Source: Dermatemys mawii
Lineage: Eukaryota > Chordata > Testudines > Dermatemydidae
Assembly: GCA_007922305.1 (NCBI GenBank)
Contig: ML677330.1
Coordinates: forward strand, 647,109 to 711,108
Length of the DNA: 64,000 bases
Direction of reading: 5' to 3'
This document shows, piece by piece, positions 12,603 to 23,598 of the stretch. The notes under the pieces were generated by a model. The model saw only the letters and a program-made list of their open reading frames with translations, did not search any database and was not told the DNA's origin. Numbering within the stretch: the stretch's first letter is position 1; every line of letters starts with the position of its first letter. Made by a program: the position numbers and the translations under genes.

Positions 12603-13482
12603 GGAACTGAATTCGCCAGGACAGTAGATGTTATGAGTGTAGAGTGGATCGAATGGTGATGGCTACTGGGCAAGCTAGGAAAAATATGGGAGTGATTTAA
12701 AGGTTAAGTTAACAAAGGAGTCAGTTGCAGTAACTTGTATTTGTTTTTTGAATAGCTGGAAGAAGCATCAATGAAGCGTGAGGCGCTAAGTAACGCTTCA
12801 CTGAAAATGCAACAGAGCCAAATAGTTTCCTTTTTAACTTTCTGATTGCTGCTGGCAAAGGAGAAACTAGCAATCATGATTAACAGTACAAACTTCGAAT
12901 AATATTTAATTATGTTGGGTGACACTAAACAGCACTACTTAGCATAAGTAATTAGAGAGATAGAAATCAGAGATAGGTAATAGAATCAAGGCTGTTAAAT
13001 CTTTTTTCTAGCAACAGTGTAATTGTAGAAGATATTTATTGAAATAAGCTCAAGCTTTAAGACACAGAAAAAAAATTTCACAGTAAGAATAAACCTATCA
13101 TCATATGCTTTTACTAATCCTATTAAGACCAGAAAGGATGCAGTTTGGTAGACTATATTTCCACTCTCTTTAAGGAAAAGCAGGGCTATTTTTTGGAGTT
13201 CAGCTGGCTACAGACAAAATAAGATCAGCTGGAGAGGAGGGAGATACAGTCCTGAGCTTAAAGCATTGAAATGCCTGAGGAAAGCAGGTACTTGGCTGAT
13301 ATCAGCTCTAGTGAGGCCTTTTACATGATGCATGAATACACAAACTGACTGAAAAGGAAATGTTGGAGAATCTGTTTTAGTGTGTGACATAAGCAAGATA
13401 GCATTAAGATAGATATGCCAGAATGCTTTACTGTAACCTGCACCAGTGTTTCTTAAACACTGCCTATATTTTCTCACTCTTA
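12603..13482. other. No recognised feature
   Basis: AT-rich intergenic DNA between two well-bounded insertions. No supported gene. Confidence 0.5.
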
Positions 13483-14158
13483 GGGTATGGTTACACTTAC
13501 AAGATTATAGCGCTATAGGTTACAGCGGTCCCCTTATACAGTAATATGTATAGCGCTATTGTATGTCCACACTCAGATGCTCCTGCGGTATAGCATGGCC
13601 ACATTTGGGGCACTTAATGCGGCATTAAGAGCAGCGCATTAGGGCAGGTATCCCAGCATTCAGCTGGGTGCAACGTGCTTTTTAAACGAGGGGGGTGAGG
13701 GGGGATGCGTTGTGTGTATGCGGAAGGAGAGAGACAGTGGTTTTTCCGTTTTTCTGAAAGCCTGTCAGTGAGCCTCCGTTCACAGAAGGCTTTGTTTTCA
13801 CACAGGCTCCCTCCTTAAACATTTGCATTGCTTATCTGCCGAGTTAAGAAAGAAACTCTAAAGAGGTACTTCCGCATTCCTCCAGCCAAGTTCAAAACAA
13901 AGGGAAGAGACGTTAATTGCCTTAAATGGCTCTAGGCATCTCCAGAGATCACTTGTAGTGCAGTGGGTGTCCACATTCTTGCTGTAGCGCTACAGCAGCT
14001 GCGCTACAGCCCTTATTCCCCATGCGGAGGTGGATTAATAATAGCGCTATAACTCAGCAGTTATAGCGCTCTACGTGCCTTGCCAGTGTGGACGGGGAGT
14101 AGGTTATAGCGCTCGTGGGGGCTTTATAGCGCTATAAAGTGCCAGTGTAACCATGGCC
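13483..14158. mobile_element. PIF/Harbinger-type MITE, complete
   Basis: A 676-bp element bounded by TTA target duplications (13480-13482 and 14159-14161). Terminal inverted repeats are GGGTATGGTTACACTTAC on the left and, read inward from the right, GGCCATGGTTACACTGGCAC. The subterminal regions contain many copies of TATAGCGCTATA-like palindromes, possible transposase binding sites. No transposase frame remains. A 3-bp TWA duplication is the Harbinger signature. Confidence 0.85.
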
Positions 14159-14262
14159 TTAGAGAGCTAGTAGTGTTCTTTTAGGATCAAGATTATACAG
14201 ATTTTTAAAGAGATATGAATCTGTTGATTTAGCTTCCCTCTGATAAAATTTTCAAAAATGTG

Positions 14263-14640
14263 AGTGATTTAGGAGCTTAAAGGTCCATTTTCAAAAGTTA
14301 CTTGGGCACTAGGGAGCTCAAGTCTTGCAGATAGTCAGCGAGACAAAAGGCTTATCTACATAAACATTTAATTTGTGGCAAACTGAGGCATGAATCTCTC
14401 TCACATTAGCCTCCCACAGTCTGTTTGTGTGGATCCTGCTGGCACATATTAACAGTTCATACATTAATGAACTGTCAGTGTGAGCCAGCAGGATGCATAG
14501 TTAGAGCATGGCAGGTTAGTGTAGGTTAGATTCACACCTTCGCTTGCCACAAACTAAATATTAGTGTAGCTGAACCTCAAGATTCCTGAGTGCCTGTCTC
14601 TTTTGAAAACGGGACTTTGGCTCCTAGCATTTTTTTGAAA
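14263..14640. mobile_element. Palindromic MITE interrupted by a second palindromic MITE
   Basis: The outer arms are AGGAGCTTAAAGGTCCATTT-TCAAAAG (about 14273) and its inverse TTTTGAAAACGGGACTTTGG-CTCCTA (about 14601-14627). Between them sits another fold-back element with ends GGCTTATCTACATAAACATT (14349) and the inverse ...CTAAATATTAGTGTAGCTGA (to about 14575). The centre of the inner element is a palindrome around ACAGTTCAT/ATGAACTGT. Confidence 0.7.
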
Positions 14641-15209
14641 CTGTTACCCATAATATTTTCCTTTGTTGCAAGCACATGAGGGAGGCATGGCTGTTTTGTT
14701 TTGAGACAAGCTGGCTTTTTTGTGAGAAAAAGAATACAAACTTACTAAAAAGCAGAAATAATTATCCTAATCAGATAGTCTTTGTAAATAAAAGGAGGAA
14801 GAAGGGTGATGTCCACCTCCTGTCTAAGTATACTACTATGGATCCAACAGGCTCTTCTCCATAGTACTCTCAGAAGTTCTCTGTGAAACCCAAACTGCTA
14901 CAGTCATACTGAAATAATCAGTTCCCTCCCTGCTGGGAAGCCAACAGCAGTTTCCCACTGATGAACTCGGTTCCTACTGCACAAAATAAATGATACCTCC
15001 ATAGATGAGTGAGAAACATAAGCTGTGGAGAGACTGTCCAAAAGGGAGTTAAGGAGGCCAGATAAGAGAGAAGTTGCAATAATCAAGATGGGAAATGAGC
15101 AGGGGGTGAACAAGTGTTTTCGCCATTGGGACAGAAAGGAAAGGTTGGATTTTCAGTGTGCTGTGGTGAAACATGTACCTTTTCCACCTTTATTACAATA
15201 GACACCAAG

Positions 15210-15305
15210 AGTGACAAAAAGTCCTGTGGCACCTTAAAGACTAACTAAAGTATTAGAGCATAAGCTTTCATGGGCTAATACCCACTTCGTTGGACGCACA
15301 CAGTG
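15210..15305 (-). repeat. Short GTGGCACCTTAAAGACTAAC element with target duplication
   Basis: GACACCAAG occurs at 15201-15209 and 15306-15314, flanking a single-orientation copy of the unit that forms the hairpin at 12.4 kb (AAGCTTTCATGGGCTAATAC, CCACTTCGTTGGA). Confidence 0.75.
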
Positions 15306-15752
15306 GACACCAAGTGCATTAAAAAATAACCAAACCAATTAGAGTATTTGTAAGCCCACCTTTTGAAACTATTCTGTCCCCATTATAAGTTAGAGCTTTC
15401 TAAGAATAGAATTTAGGTACACATTGAATAGATAAGCTATAGAATATAAAACAAAAACTAAATTACTCTCAAAGGCACATAAAACATTGGACTAAAAATA
15501 TTTATACAGAGAAGTTAACCAAGATGCTTGGGAAATGGATAGCAGCCCCACACTACAAGGAATATTACTGGAAAATAATGACTGTGGGACTTATTCTGCA
15601 ACCTATTACTCGTGCAAGTGGTCCATATAATTCAAGTAAGACTATTCACATAAGTTTGCAGAACTGGGCCCCAATGCCTTCCACACAATTGTTCTAAAGC
15701 AGATCAATCCCTATGTTGCCTTATTAGTTTTGGCTTTTTGTGTGGTGTAGAC

Positions 15753-16483
15753 TAGTGTTGTCAACCTTTCCAGACTGCTATATCCTTTTCAGGAGTCTGA
15801 TTTGTCTTGTGTACCCCCAAAGTTTCATCTACCTTAAAAACTATTTGCTTACAAAATCAGACATAGAAATATGAAAGCGTCACAGCCCACTATTACCTAA
15901 CAATTGCTGACTTACTCATTTTAACCGTATAATTATAAATCAACTGGAATGTAAATATTGCACTCACATTTCAGTGTATATATACTATATAGAGCAGTAT
16001 AAACAAGTCATTGTCTGTATGAAATTTGTTTGTACTGACTTCATTAGTGCTTTTTATATAACCCATTGTAAACTAGGTAAAGATCTAGGTTGAGTTGCTG
16101 AACTCCCTGTAAGATCTCTGCATACCTATAGGGAAAGGGTAGGCAACCTATGGCACAGGTGCCAAAGGTGGCACGTGAGCTGATTTTCAGTGGCACTCAC
16201 ACTACCTGAGTCCTGGCCACCAGTCGGGGGGGGGGCTCTGCCTTTTAATTTAATTTTAAATGAAGCTTCTTAAACATTTTAAACCCCTTATTTACTTTAC
16301 ATACAACAATAATTTAGTTATATATTACAGACTTATAGAAATAAACCTTCTGAAAATGTTAAAATGTGTTACTGGCACGCAAAACCTTAAATGAGAGTGA
16401 ATAAATGAAGAGTCGGCACACCACTTCTGAAAGGTTGCCAACCCCTGCCATAGGGTATGCGTACCCCCGGCTGAGAACCACTG
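15753..16483. mobile_element. hAT-type MITE (outer), interrupted
   Basis: Left end TAGTGTTGTCAACCTTTCC; right end, read inward, CAGTGGTTCTCAGCCGGGGG. Interior blocks GGAGTCTGATTTGTCTTG, CTATTTGCTTACAAAATCAG and ATTGTCTGTATGAAATTTG are those of a family I recognise from reptile genomes. It is split at 16126-16455 by another element. Confidence 0.75.
16134..16447. mobile_element. hAT-type MITE (inner, nested)
   Basis: Flanked by 8-bp duplications CTATAGGG (16126-16133) and CCATAGGG (16448-16455), differing at one base. The ends are AAAGGGTAGGCAACC and, inward from the right, CAGGGGTTGGCAACC. Interior reads CTATGGCACAGGTGCC...GCTGATTTTCAGTGGCACTC. It inserted into the older element 15753-16483. 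Confidence 0.85.
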
Positions 16484-17309
16484 ATAGAGACGTGCATTTT
16501 TTGGAATGGCCTGAAATGAAACAACTTCTGGGTTGAGAAATGAGAGAGAATGAGCAGTTTGATGTGGATCTATTTTGGTATGTCTTGGGCTGCATATTAT
16601 TCACAATGTGTGTTAAACAAAAATGTGTATTTAGAGGTCTACAAATTATGGGCTTATAAAATATCTCTCATGCTGACCAAATCTAGTTCTTCCAAAGGTT
16701 GCACTCTTAACCAGAAAACCCTCCAGCCACTGAAGCTGTAATGAGATTACACAGATTTTTGGAATGAGATAGTTTATATTCTTTGACATTTTAACTTTTA
16801 GTTATGTGATGTTGTATGCAGTTACCAGCAGCTGCTATAGTCTACTGATGAGCACCTGTGTACTCCTCCATAGCTGATTTACAATAATTTTAAATTCAAT
16901 TGAAGTCAGTGGATTATCAAGACATATCAGATATATTTTATTAATCAGTTAGCTGCTTCCAAATGTAAGACAGAACAACACAGAGGGGAAAAACAAATTC
17001 ATTTGAGGACAGAATACATTTTATTAGAAAGAGTAACAAAGTGCTTTCAATAAGACTTATTTCACACAAATATCTCCAGGAAACATTTTTCTCCTTATGG
17101 ACAGTTTCAATATGTCAATTTTTAGTACAAATGTGGTTCCATCAGTTTTGCAGTATGTGCAGTTTCCTCACTGTACATAGTAATGCAAACGTTTATGCAT
17201 CTGAAGGCTCTTTTGGAGACACAGTAATAGTTCTACAGAAATCATATTATTTGCCCCAAAGACCAATAAGGATTATATAGTTCATTATATAATGTGAATT
17301 TGGGTGATG
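16484..17309. other. No recognised feature
   Basis: AT-rich intergenic DNA. An 81-codon minus frame that crosses the nested hAT end is a chance frame. Confidence 0.5.
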
Positions 17310-17311
17310 TA

Positions 17312-17942
17312 AGGCATGTCACGTTTTACACGCATTCAACTTGCACGATTTTAGCTTTACGTGGTGGGGAAAAACAAACAAAAAAACCCCCAAACAAGCC
17401 TCTGCGCCTGCCCCAGTTCAAGGGGTCCGGCTCAGGACTGGCTGCAGCACGCCACTCCCAGCCGGCTGCAGGGCTCAGGGCAGCCCGCCCGCTGCGGGGA
17501 CCGGAGCAAGCAGCCCGAGCTGGCAGCCCGCCCGCTGCGGGGACCGGAGCAAGCAGCCCGAGCTGGCAGCCCGCCCGCTGCGGGGACCGGAGCAAGCAGC
17601 CCGCCGACAGCGGGGACCGGGGCTGCAGCCGGAGCTGGCAGCCCGCCCACCGCCAGGGCCGGCAGCCTGCCCGCCGCCGGGGCTGCAGCTGGAACAGGCA
17701 GCCCGCCCGCCGTGGGGACCGGGGCTGCAGCCGAGGGCGATCAGGGCTGGCAGCCCATTGTCGGGGGACGGGGCCCTAGACCAGCCACGTAAATGCCAGA
17801 GACTCCCAGTTTGAATACCAGTGAGCTATAGTGCTAGCCATTCTGACCGCCATTGAACTCAGCTGGTGTTTTGGCTATAGGCGATTTTGGCTTTACACGG
17901 AGTCCGCAGAACGGAATCCTTGCGTAAGACGCGACATGCCTG
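17312..17942. mobile_element. Tigger-like element carrying a GC minisatellite
   Basis: Bounded by TA (17310-17311 and 17943-17944). Terminal repeats are AGGCATGTCACGTTTTAC on the left and CAGGCATGTCGCGTCTTACG inward from the right. These resemble TcMar-Tigger ends, which begin CAGGCATACCTCG in the mammalian family. The interior (17481-17760) is tandem GC-rich repeat. Frames on both strands up to 161 codons come from the repeat and are not genes. Confidence 0.75.
17481..17760. repeat. 43-bp GC-rich minisatellite
   Basis: CAGCCCGCCCGCTGCGGGGA starts at 17481, 17524 and 17567, giving a 43-bp period with almost perfect units. Divergent units continue to about 17760. Confidence 0.85.
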
Positions 17943-17944
17943 TA

Positions 17945-19091
17945 ATTGTTTTATACAATCATTGTGTACCAGCATAGACACATGTAATTAGAACTGGAAA
18001 GCGAGACAGTGGCCTGTATTAATGTTAATGATTTTCAGCATGAGACTATACCCCTTGTAGCCAAACAAAATTTCCATTCACTCTTATTTCTGGAGTAGGG
18101 ACTCTGTTCGGCATTCTTTGCATATCCAAAACTCCCAGTGACTTCAAACTGTAGTTTGAGCGTGGGGAGAAGCAGGAATGCAAAGGCTGCTCACACTATT
18201 TGACATAATTTTACAATACATTTTCTTTTGATACACATCTTTGTTCAGTTATGTTGCTCATTTAAAACCATTTTCAATATAATGGTATGTTCACCCTCAA
18301 AATAAAAAACCCCAACCAACCAAAAAATAAAACAAGTCAGGGAAATGCTGTAACATATAGATAGATATTAAAGGCAGACAATCCTGTACACAAGACTTTT
18401 ATGTGACAGACTAAGTAATGAAGTAAGGGACATTACTGAAAGGTGGGGAGGAGATGAGGAATAGGAAGGGGGTGAGAGAGGTGTCCAAATGATAGATTTG
18501 TTCATCCCCATGTATTCCATGTTAAGTTTCAATAATAAATAGAGGGAGTTTGTCTGGTTTTTTTAGGGCCATAACAATGCAGATATGAAAGACCTGTAGG
18601 GCAGGATATAGTCTCCTTCAAAAGAGGACAGACAAAACTGACACTACACCTGATTTTAGTTCAAAAGGAAAGAACCACCTTTTTATGAATGCATGTGTGG
18701 GAAGGAGAGCTGCTGGGATGATTATATGCATATTATTTGTGATCATTACCATGCACAAACAACAAATTATATGCAGATAACTACATTGTCTTCCCTACTT
18801 CATTTCTGTGCCTGTGACCAAACAGCCCCACTTTTGGCCAGCTATTCCTTAAATTCCAAAACAATGGAAAATTTCCTTTCACTTCAGGAAATCAGTGCAT
18901 CCTGCATCACAACACAGTCTCAGCAACAGGGAATATCCTACAAAACACTGACCTTCTCCCTACAAGGCAAACGGGTTCGGATGAAATGCTCTAAACAGTA
19001 ACTTGTGTAGGAGGAAAAAGGCATGACATAAAAAATAGGCAAATTTTGTAAAACAGCCCATATATACATACACACACAAAACCACAACTAT
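17945..19091. other. No recognised feature
   Basis: AT-rich intergenic DNA. The 102-codon plus frame at 18693-19001 is Cys- and Ser-rich but matches no family I know and has no splice or promoter support. Confidence 0.45.
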
Positions 19092-19678
19092 TGTGACAGA
19101 GTCAGACCAGAAGGATATAGGAGAGTGCTGGAAGGCAGGTATATTAGTCTCAGGATGTGCAGGTCCCTGTTCCCTGGATAGCCAAACAAAGGCTACTCCA
19201 GGCCAATCAGGAACCTTCTAGAAACAGCTAGCCTGATTGGGACACCTGAAGCCAATCAGGGACTGGCTGAAAACAGATAAAAACCTCCCAGTTAGTCAGG
19301 TGGGTGTGGGTGTCAGGAGTTGTGGAAGGAAGTTATGCTGTTGGTGAGACTGAGTGGTGGACAACATATCATCCAGAAGGAAGGAGGCCCTGAGGTAAGG
19401 GTGAAGTGGAGTTTGAAGAAGCGGGGACTGCTGTGGGGAAGTAGCCCAGGGAATTGTATTGTGTTTTGTGGATAAAAGATCAGCCATCTTAGCTGATACT
19501 ATTAGGGTCCCTGGGCTGGAGTCCGGAGTAGAGGGAGGGCCCAGGCTCCCCCCTTTTCTGCCTCCCTTAATTAGTTACTGAGAAAGGGAGGTCACTCTGG
19601 GCCCAGATGAGTTTCTGAGGCCCCTGAATCTGCCAGGAAGCGCAGGACCCACAAATACAGACTCGGAACTTTGTCACA
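19092..19678 (+). mobile_element. Solo LTR
   Basis: A 587-bp element starting TGTGACAGAG and ending CTTTGTCACA, with CTAT target duplications at 19088-19091 and 19679-19682. A TATA-like GATAAAAAC is near 19276 and an ATAAAAG motif near 19472. No internal retroviral or gypsy region flanks it, so recombination left a single LTR. The parent class (ERV or gypsy-like) is not decided. Confidence 0.8.
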
Positions 19679-19682
19679 CTAT

Positions 19683-20557
19683 GTATAAACAATACACACA
19701 CATACTATGTATATTATATCATTTTTAAAAGGATTTTTAAATGTTTATCCTTAGGCACTTGTGGGTCCAGAGTTCATGCCATTAAATTCAAATTGTATCA
19801 TACTTAGCTTTTGGTCATACAGATTTCCAGCAATGTTTGAGGAAAGCATATTATGAATATTTTATGATTTACAGTATTCCCATGTCATCAGTAAACTTTT
19901 TTTACTCATTTAGAGACTGATACATTCTTTAACCTGGGCCCAGTCGATACACACAACTGAGAACTTCCCATATGCCAACAGTCTTATTAATGCAGTGGCG
20001 CTACTTATAGAGGTAAACATATGCATAAAGTGTTGCAGAATTAGGGCCTTAATGCTTAAAACTACAAATAGTAACTGATTTCAATGGTTGTAAAAGTTTA
20101 CAAGAAATGGCTCCATAGGCCTTGCAACTAGATCAATGTGTGCACGCCATGGTCTCCAATGAGACTTCATGAGGACATAAGAATCTTCCTAAGGACCCAA
20201 TAAACTAAACAATAGGGATTGTTTTCACTGAGTTCAACGGTCTTTGGATGAAGCCCATAATTTGTAAATAACTAAAAATACACATGGTTAAGGTTTGTCA
20301 GTCCAAAAATGTTTGCAGAAACAAAAGTTAAGTATCATTTCAAAAGCTTACATCTTAAATTGTAAACTGTTTTAGTAAACAAATGTAATAATGAAAAAAT
20401 GCATATGGATAGGGTTAATTCTGTATTTAAAATGCAGTGTTTTGAGAGGTGCTAAATTGTTAGCCTATTTAGTGAAGATTATCTCTGGTGGAAAGGGGAA
20501 ACTCTGCTCAGCACTTCTCAGGATTGGATCCTACATCACCAAAGTATATTTTACAGC
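19683..20557. other. No recognised feature
   Basis: AT-rich DNA downstream of FAM241A. No supported gene. Confidence 0.5.
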
Positions 20558-21028
20558 TTTATTTTAAAACTCTATACAATATTATATCTTATTCTCTGAT
20601 ATTTCCGCTTACAACATGCATCTCTAGAGGGTATATTTCCAAATCGAACACTAAAAATTCCTGAGACTGCAGTTGAAATCTATCTAGACTTATCTTACTT
20701 ATGTTAGTGCTCATATCTTACATTAGGGTCTGGGTCTGCTGTGCTTGTACAAGCAAAGCTTGCATCTAAGTTAGGATTGGGCCCAGACTGCAGTAAACCA
20801 AAATCATCAAAGTTGATATATTCACATTTAATACTAGTAATATATCCCTCCCGCACATGAGGTGTAGAGGAGCTGTGGTCAGTATTCAAGCACATTAGCT
20901 AGAATAGTAGTTGCAGGGGTGAGGATTTATATTTATTTGCTAAGTCCTCAAATTATTTCCTCTAAGAGAACTGTTTTGATATTTAAAAAGGCATTAATGG
21001 CCACGGCCAATCACACATGAGTAGACCT

Positions 21029-21213
21029 AGGCCTGGTCTACATTAGAAACTTTGCCAGCTCAGCAAAGTCAGTTACGGGTGTGATTTTTTTTCTCACAAT
21101 TATATATTGGCAAAAGCCTTAGGGTAGATAGAATTATACTGGCAACAGTACTTCTTTGCCAGTATAAGCTATGTCGGTATAGCTAGACTGACAAACCTTT
21201 TGTAATATAGGCC
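21029..21213. mobile_element. Palindromic MITE
   Basis: Left end AGGCCTGGTCTACATTAGAA; right end, inward, AGGCCTATATTACAAAAGG. Interior TTGGCAAAAGCCTTAGG and TATGTCGGTATAGCTAG. Typical short non-autonomous DNA element. Confidence 0.6.
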
Positions 21214-21559
21214 TGGCATTACAGTAACAAACTAATCACTAATCTGTGTGCACACACATGCAAGCCAGTGGAGGAACACGTTTTTATTTAGTTAGTTATC
21301 AGATTTTAGGGTCCACCTTTCAAAAAGGTTACAGGAGAACAATGTAAAAATAACAGAACATAAAACTCACGGTTAGGTGTACTCTTCAAAACAAAGAGAG
21401 GAACTTTGATTACACAAGAACGTGTCAGTTCAAAATATCAGCCACACCATAGAAGAGAGGGTGACCCTATTCAGATGAAGATTTTTTATTAAACGTGGTA
21501 TAAAAACGACAACCTAGGACTGAGCCCTCAAGGTTGCAATGGCTCACGTACCCTCACTC

Positions 21560-21656
21560 AGGACTTGTCCACACCAAGTTAGTATTTGACTTGCTAGTGT
21601 GCAGTAGATTCTCACCCTGGCTTGCCATGTACTAACTTCCTGTGTAGACAAGCCCT
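21560..21656. mobile_element. Short palindromic MITE, GGGCTTGTCTACAC family
   Basis: Ends AGGACTTGTCCACACC and, inward from the right, AGGGCTTGTCTACACAGG, with a folded interior (AGTTAGTATTTGACTTGC). Lies in the presumed FAM241A 3' UTR. Related longer copies are nested at 14.35 kb and 27.47 kb. Confidence 0.65.
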
Positions 21657-21916
21657 TCAAAAGAGTAAGTTAGTTTGGACAGTACCGTTATTAAGAGCAT
21701 ATCCTTTTCATTCCCTTTGGAGATGTGCTGGGACTGATGACTTCCTTTTAAATGCATATGTAAATTTTAGTCTGAATGTAAAAACCTCACAAATGTAATG
21801 TGTAGCATGATTTGGAAAATTGCAGCTTTTAATATACCAATGTTTGCTTAAAGACATAAATCCATTGAAAGGTGACATGGTTGTAATATGTTACCCAACA
21901 GGCCATTCACCATACT

Positions 21917-22279
<363 letters not shown>

Positions 22280-23362
22280 TTAGAAAAAAATCAAATAAAA
22301 TATACCAAAAAGTATATGTAAGAAGGAACTTGTTAAATTCAGTACCTGATATGAGTCACATTTTAACAGTCAATACTGAATACAGTGGATTCACTGAAAA
22401 GTCATTTCCAGTAAGACTTTAGAACCCCTGAACCTAAATGAATAACGTCTACTAACAGACTGCAAACCATTACGTATTTTGCACAAGACAAAGAAACTGA
22501 AGGGATTTTTATTATTGAAAGATGGCCAGGGAAGACAATGGGCTAGGCTAGTAACAGGGAAAACTGAAATTCATACTAGTGAGAGACATGGTGCAAGACA
22601 CTGTAGAAACCTCCCAGTATTTCCAGAAGCAGGGGTAGGCAGCAGAAGGGTTTGAGGAAAATCACAGGTGAAGCAGTGGTACCAGGGAACCTTTGCACCA
22701 TTAAAGGGGGCTCCACACTAGCTCTAAATGGGACAGATTGGAGGGGGACAACTGGATCTTCACTTATGCAGAACTTCTATCACATAGGTTGGAACAGCGG
22801 CTGCAAAGACAGGGCAGCTCCATGAAATTCATTGTGCAAAACCTAAACACGTGGGATTTGCGTGAAGAGGGGTGAATTTCATGTTCAATGAGAACACTTT
22901 CAAGATGATAAAGTAGCTCAGGCACATACCTTTTCTGATGCTTCCATTAGTAGCAATCACAGCATAAAAGAGGCGACTCATCAATATTTTAATCAACAAA
23001 TCAATATTTCCAACAAGAGGCTGGCTGTAAACCCTAATTATAGTTGTTAAGTGTTCATCATAAAGCAAAGTTTCTGGAAGAGGGAGTACTGTGTCAAATT
23101 CGGATTTATATTCAAAAGCTAATTTCTAACTGCAGCTTCCATTATATTTAAGGATAGAAGTCCATCTATTTCCTGTGGTTACAGCAGATAGTAATTGGCT
23201 TCCAGGTGGAGACTACCCAGATAACTGATAGTGGCATCTGGTCCCCATTACAGACTCTGATAACCTATCATTTTAAAATGCTGAATTCCCATTAGTGTAA
23301 AGCACTAAACTCAGAACAACAAAAGGCAATCCAACAGTCTAAGCACCTTTTTTCAACTAGAT

Positions 23363-23590
23363 CAGTGGTCTTCAAAGTGGGGTGCGCACACCCCGTGTGT
23401 GCGTGAGACCCTGGCACCACCGGCGATCCTGCTGAACTCGGCAGCGGTCTATTTTTGTACTGCTGAAATGCCGCTGCAGAAAGCGGAAGCTTTCTGTTCA
23501 GCGGCATTTTGGCGGACATACCCTAGTGGGCCACGAGTGGATGCCGTGGCTCGGAAAGGGACTGCGGCCGAAAAAGTTTGAGGACCGCTG
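23363..23590. mobile_element. hAT-type MITE
   Basis: A 228-bp element flanked by 8-bp duplications AACTAGAT (23355-23362) and AAGTAGAT (23591-23598). Ends are CAGTGGTCTTCAAAG and, inward from the right, CAGCGGTCCTCAAACTTTTT. The CpG-rich interior (GCGGCATTTTGGCGG) has kept many CpG sites. Confidence 0.85.
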
Positions 23591-23598
23591 AAGTAGAT

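Larger units (their letters stand above)
20558..21916 (-). other. FAM241A: Probable FAM241A 3' UTR with candidate poly(A) signals
   Basis: Sequence downstream of the stop codon. On the minus strand, candidate poly(A) signals are ATTAAA at 21833-21828 and AATAAA at 21490-21485, 21288-21283, 20937-20932 and 20563-20558. Nothing in the sequence decides which is used. Two palindromic MITEs (21560-21656 and 21029-21213) lie inside this interval, so they may be transcribed in the 3' UTR if the distal signals are used. Confidence 0.45.

Noticed and set aside
17481..17760. Regularly spaced direct repeats, CRISPR-like at first glance
   Set aside because: Units are contiguous with no unique spacers, inside a transposon in a vertebrate genome.
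17294..17814. Frames of 143-161 codons on the plus strand
   Set aside because: They translate the 43-bp minisatellite and are open in more than one frame.
18693..19001. 102-codon frame with several Cys residues
   Set aside because: No recognisable motif, ends just before the solo LTR, composition like its surroundings.
1..21900. Possible AP1AR exons (neighbour of FAM241A in human)
   Set aside because: No stretch on either strand reads as AP1AR coding sequence; the gene probably lies outside the window.
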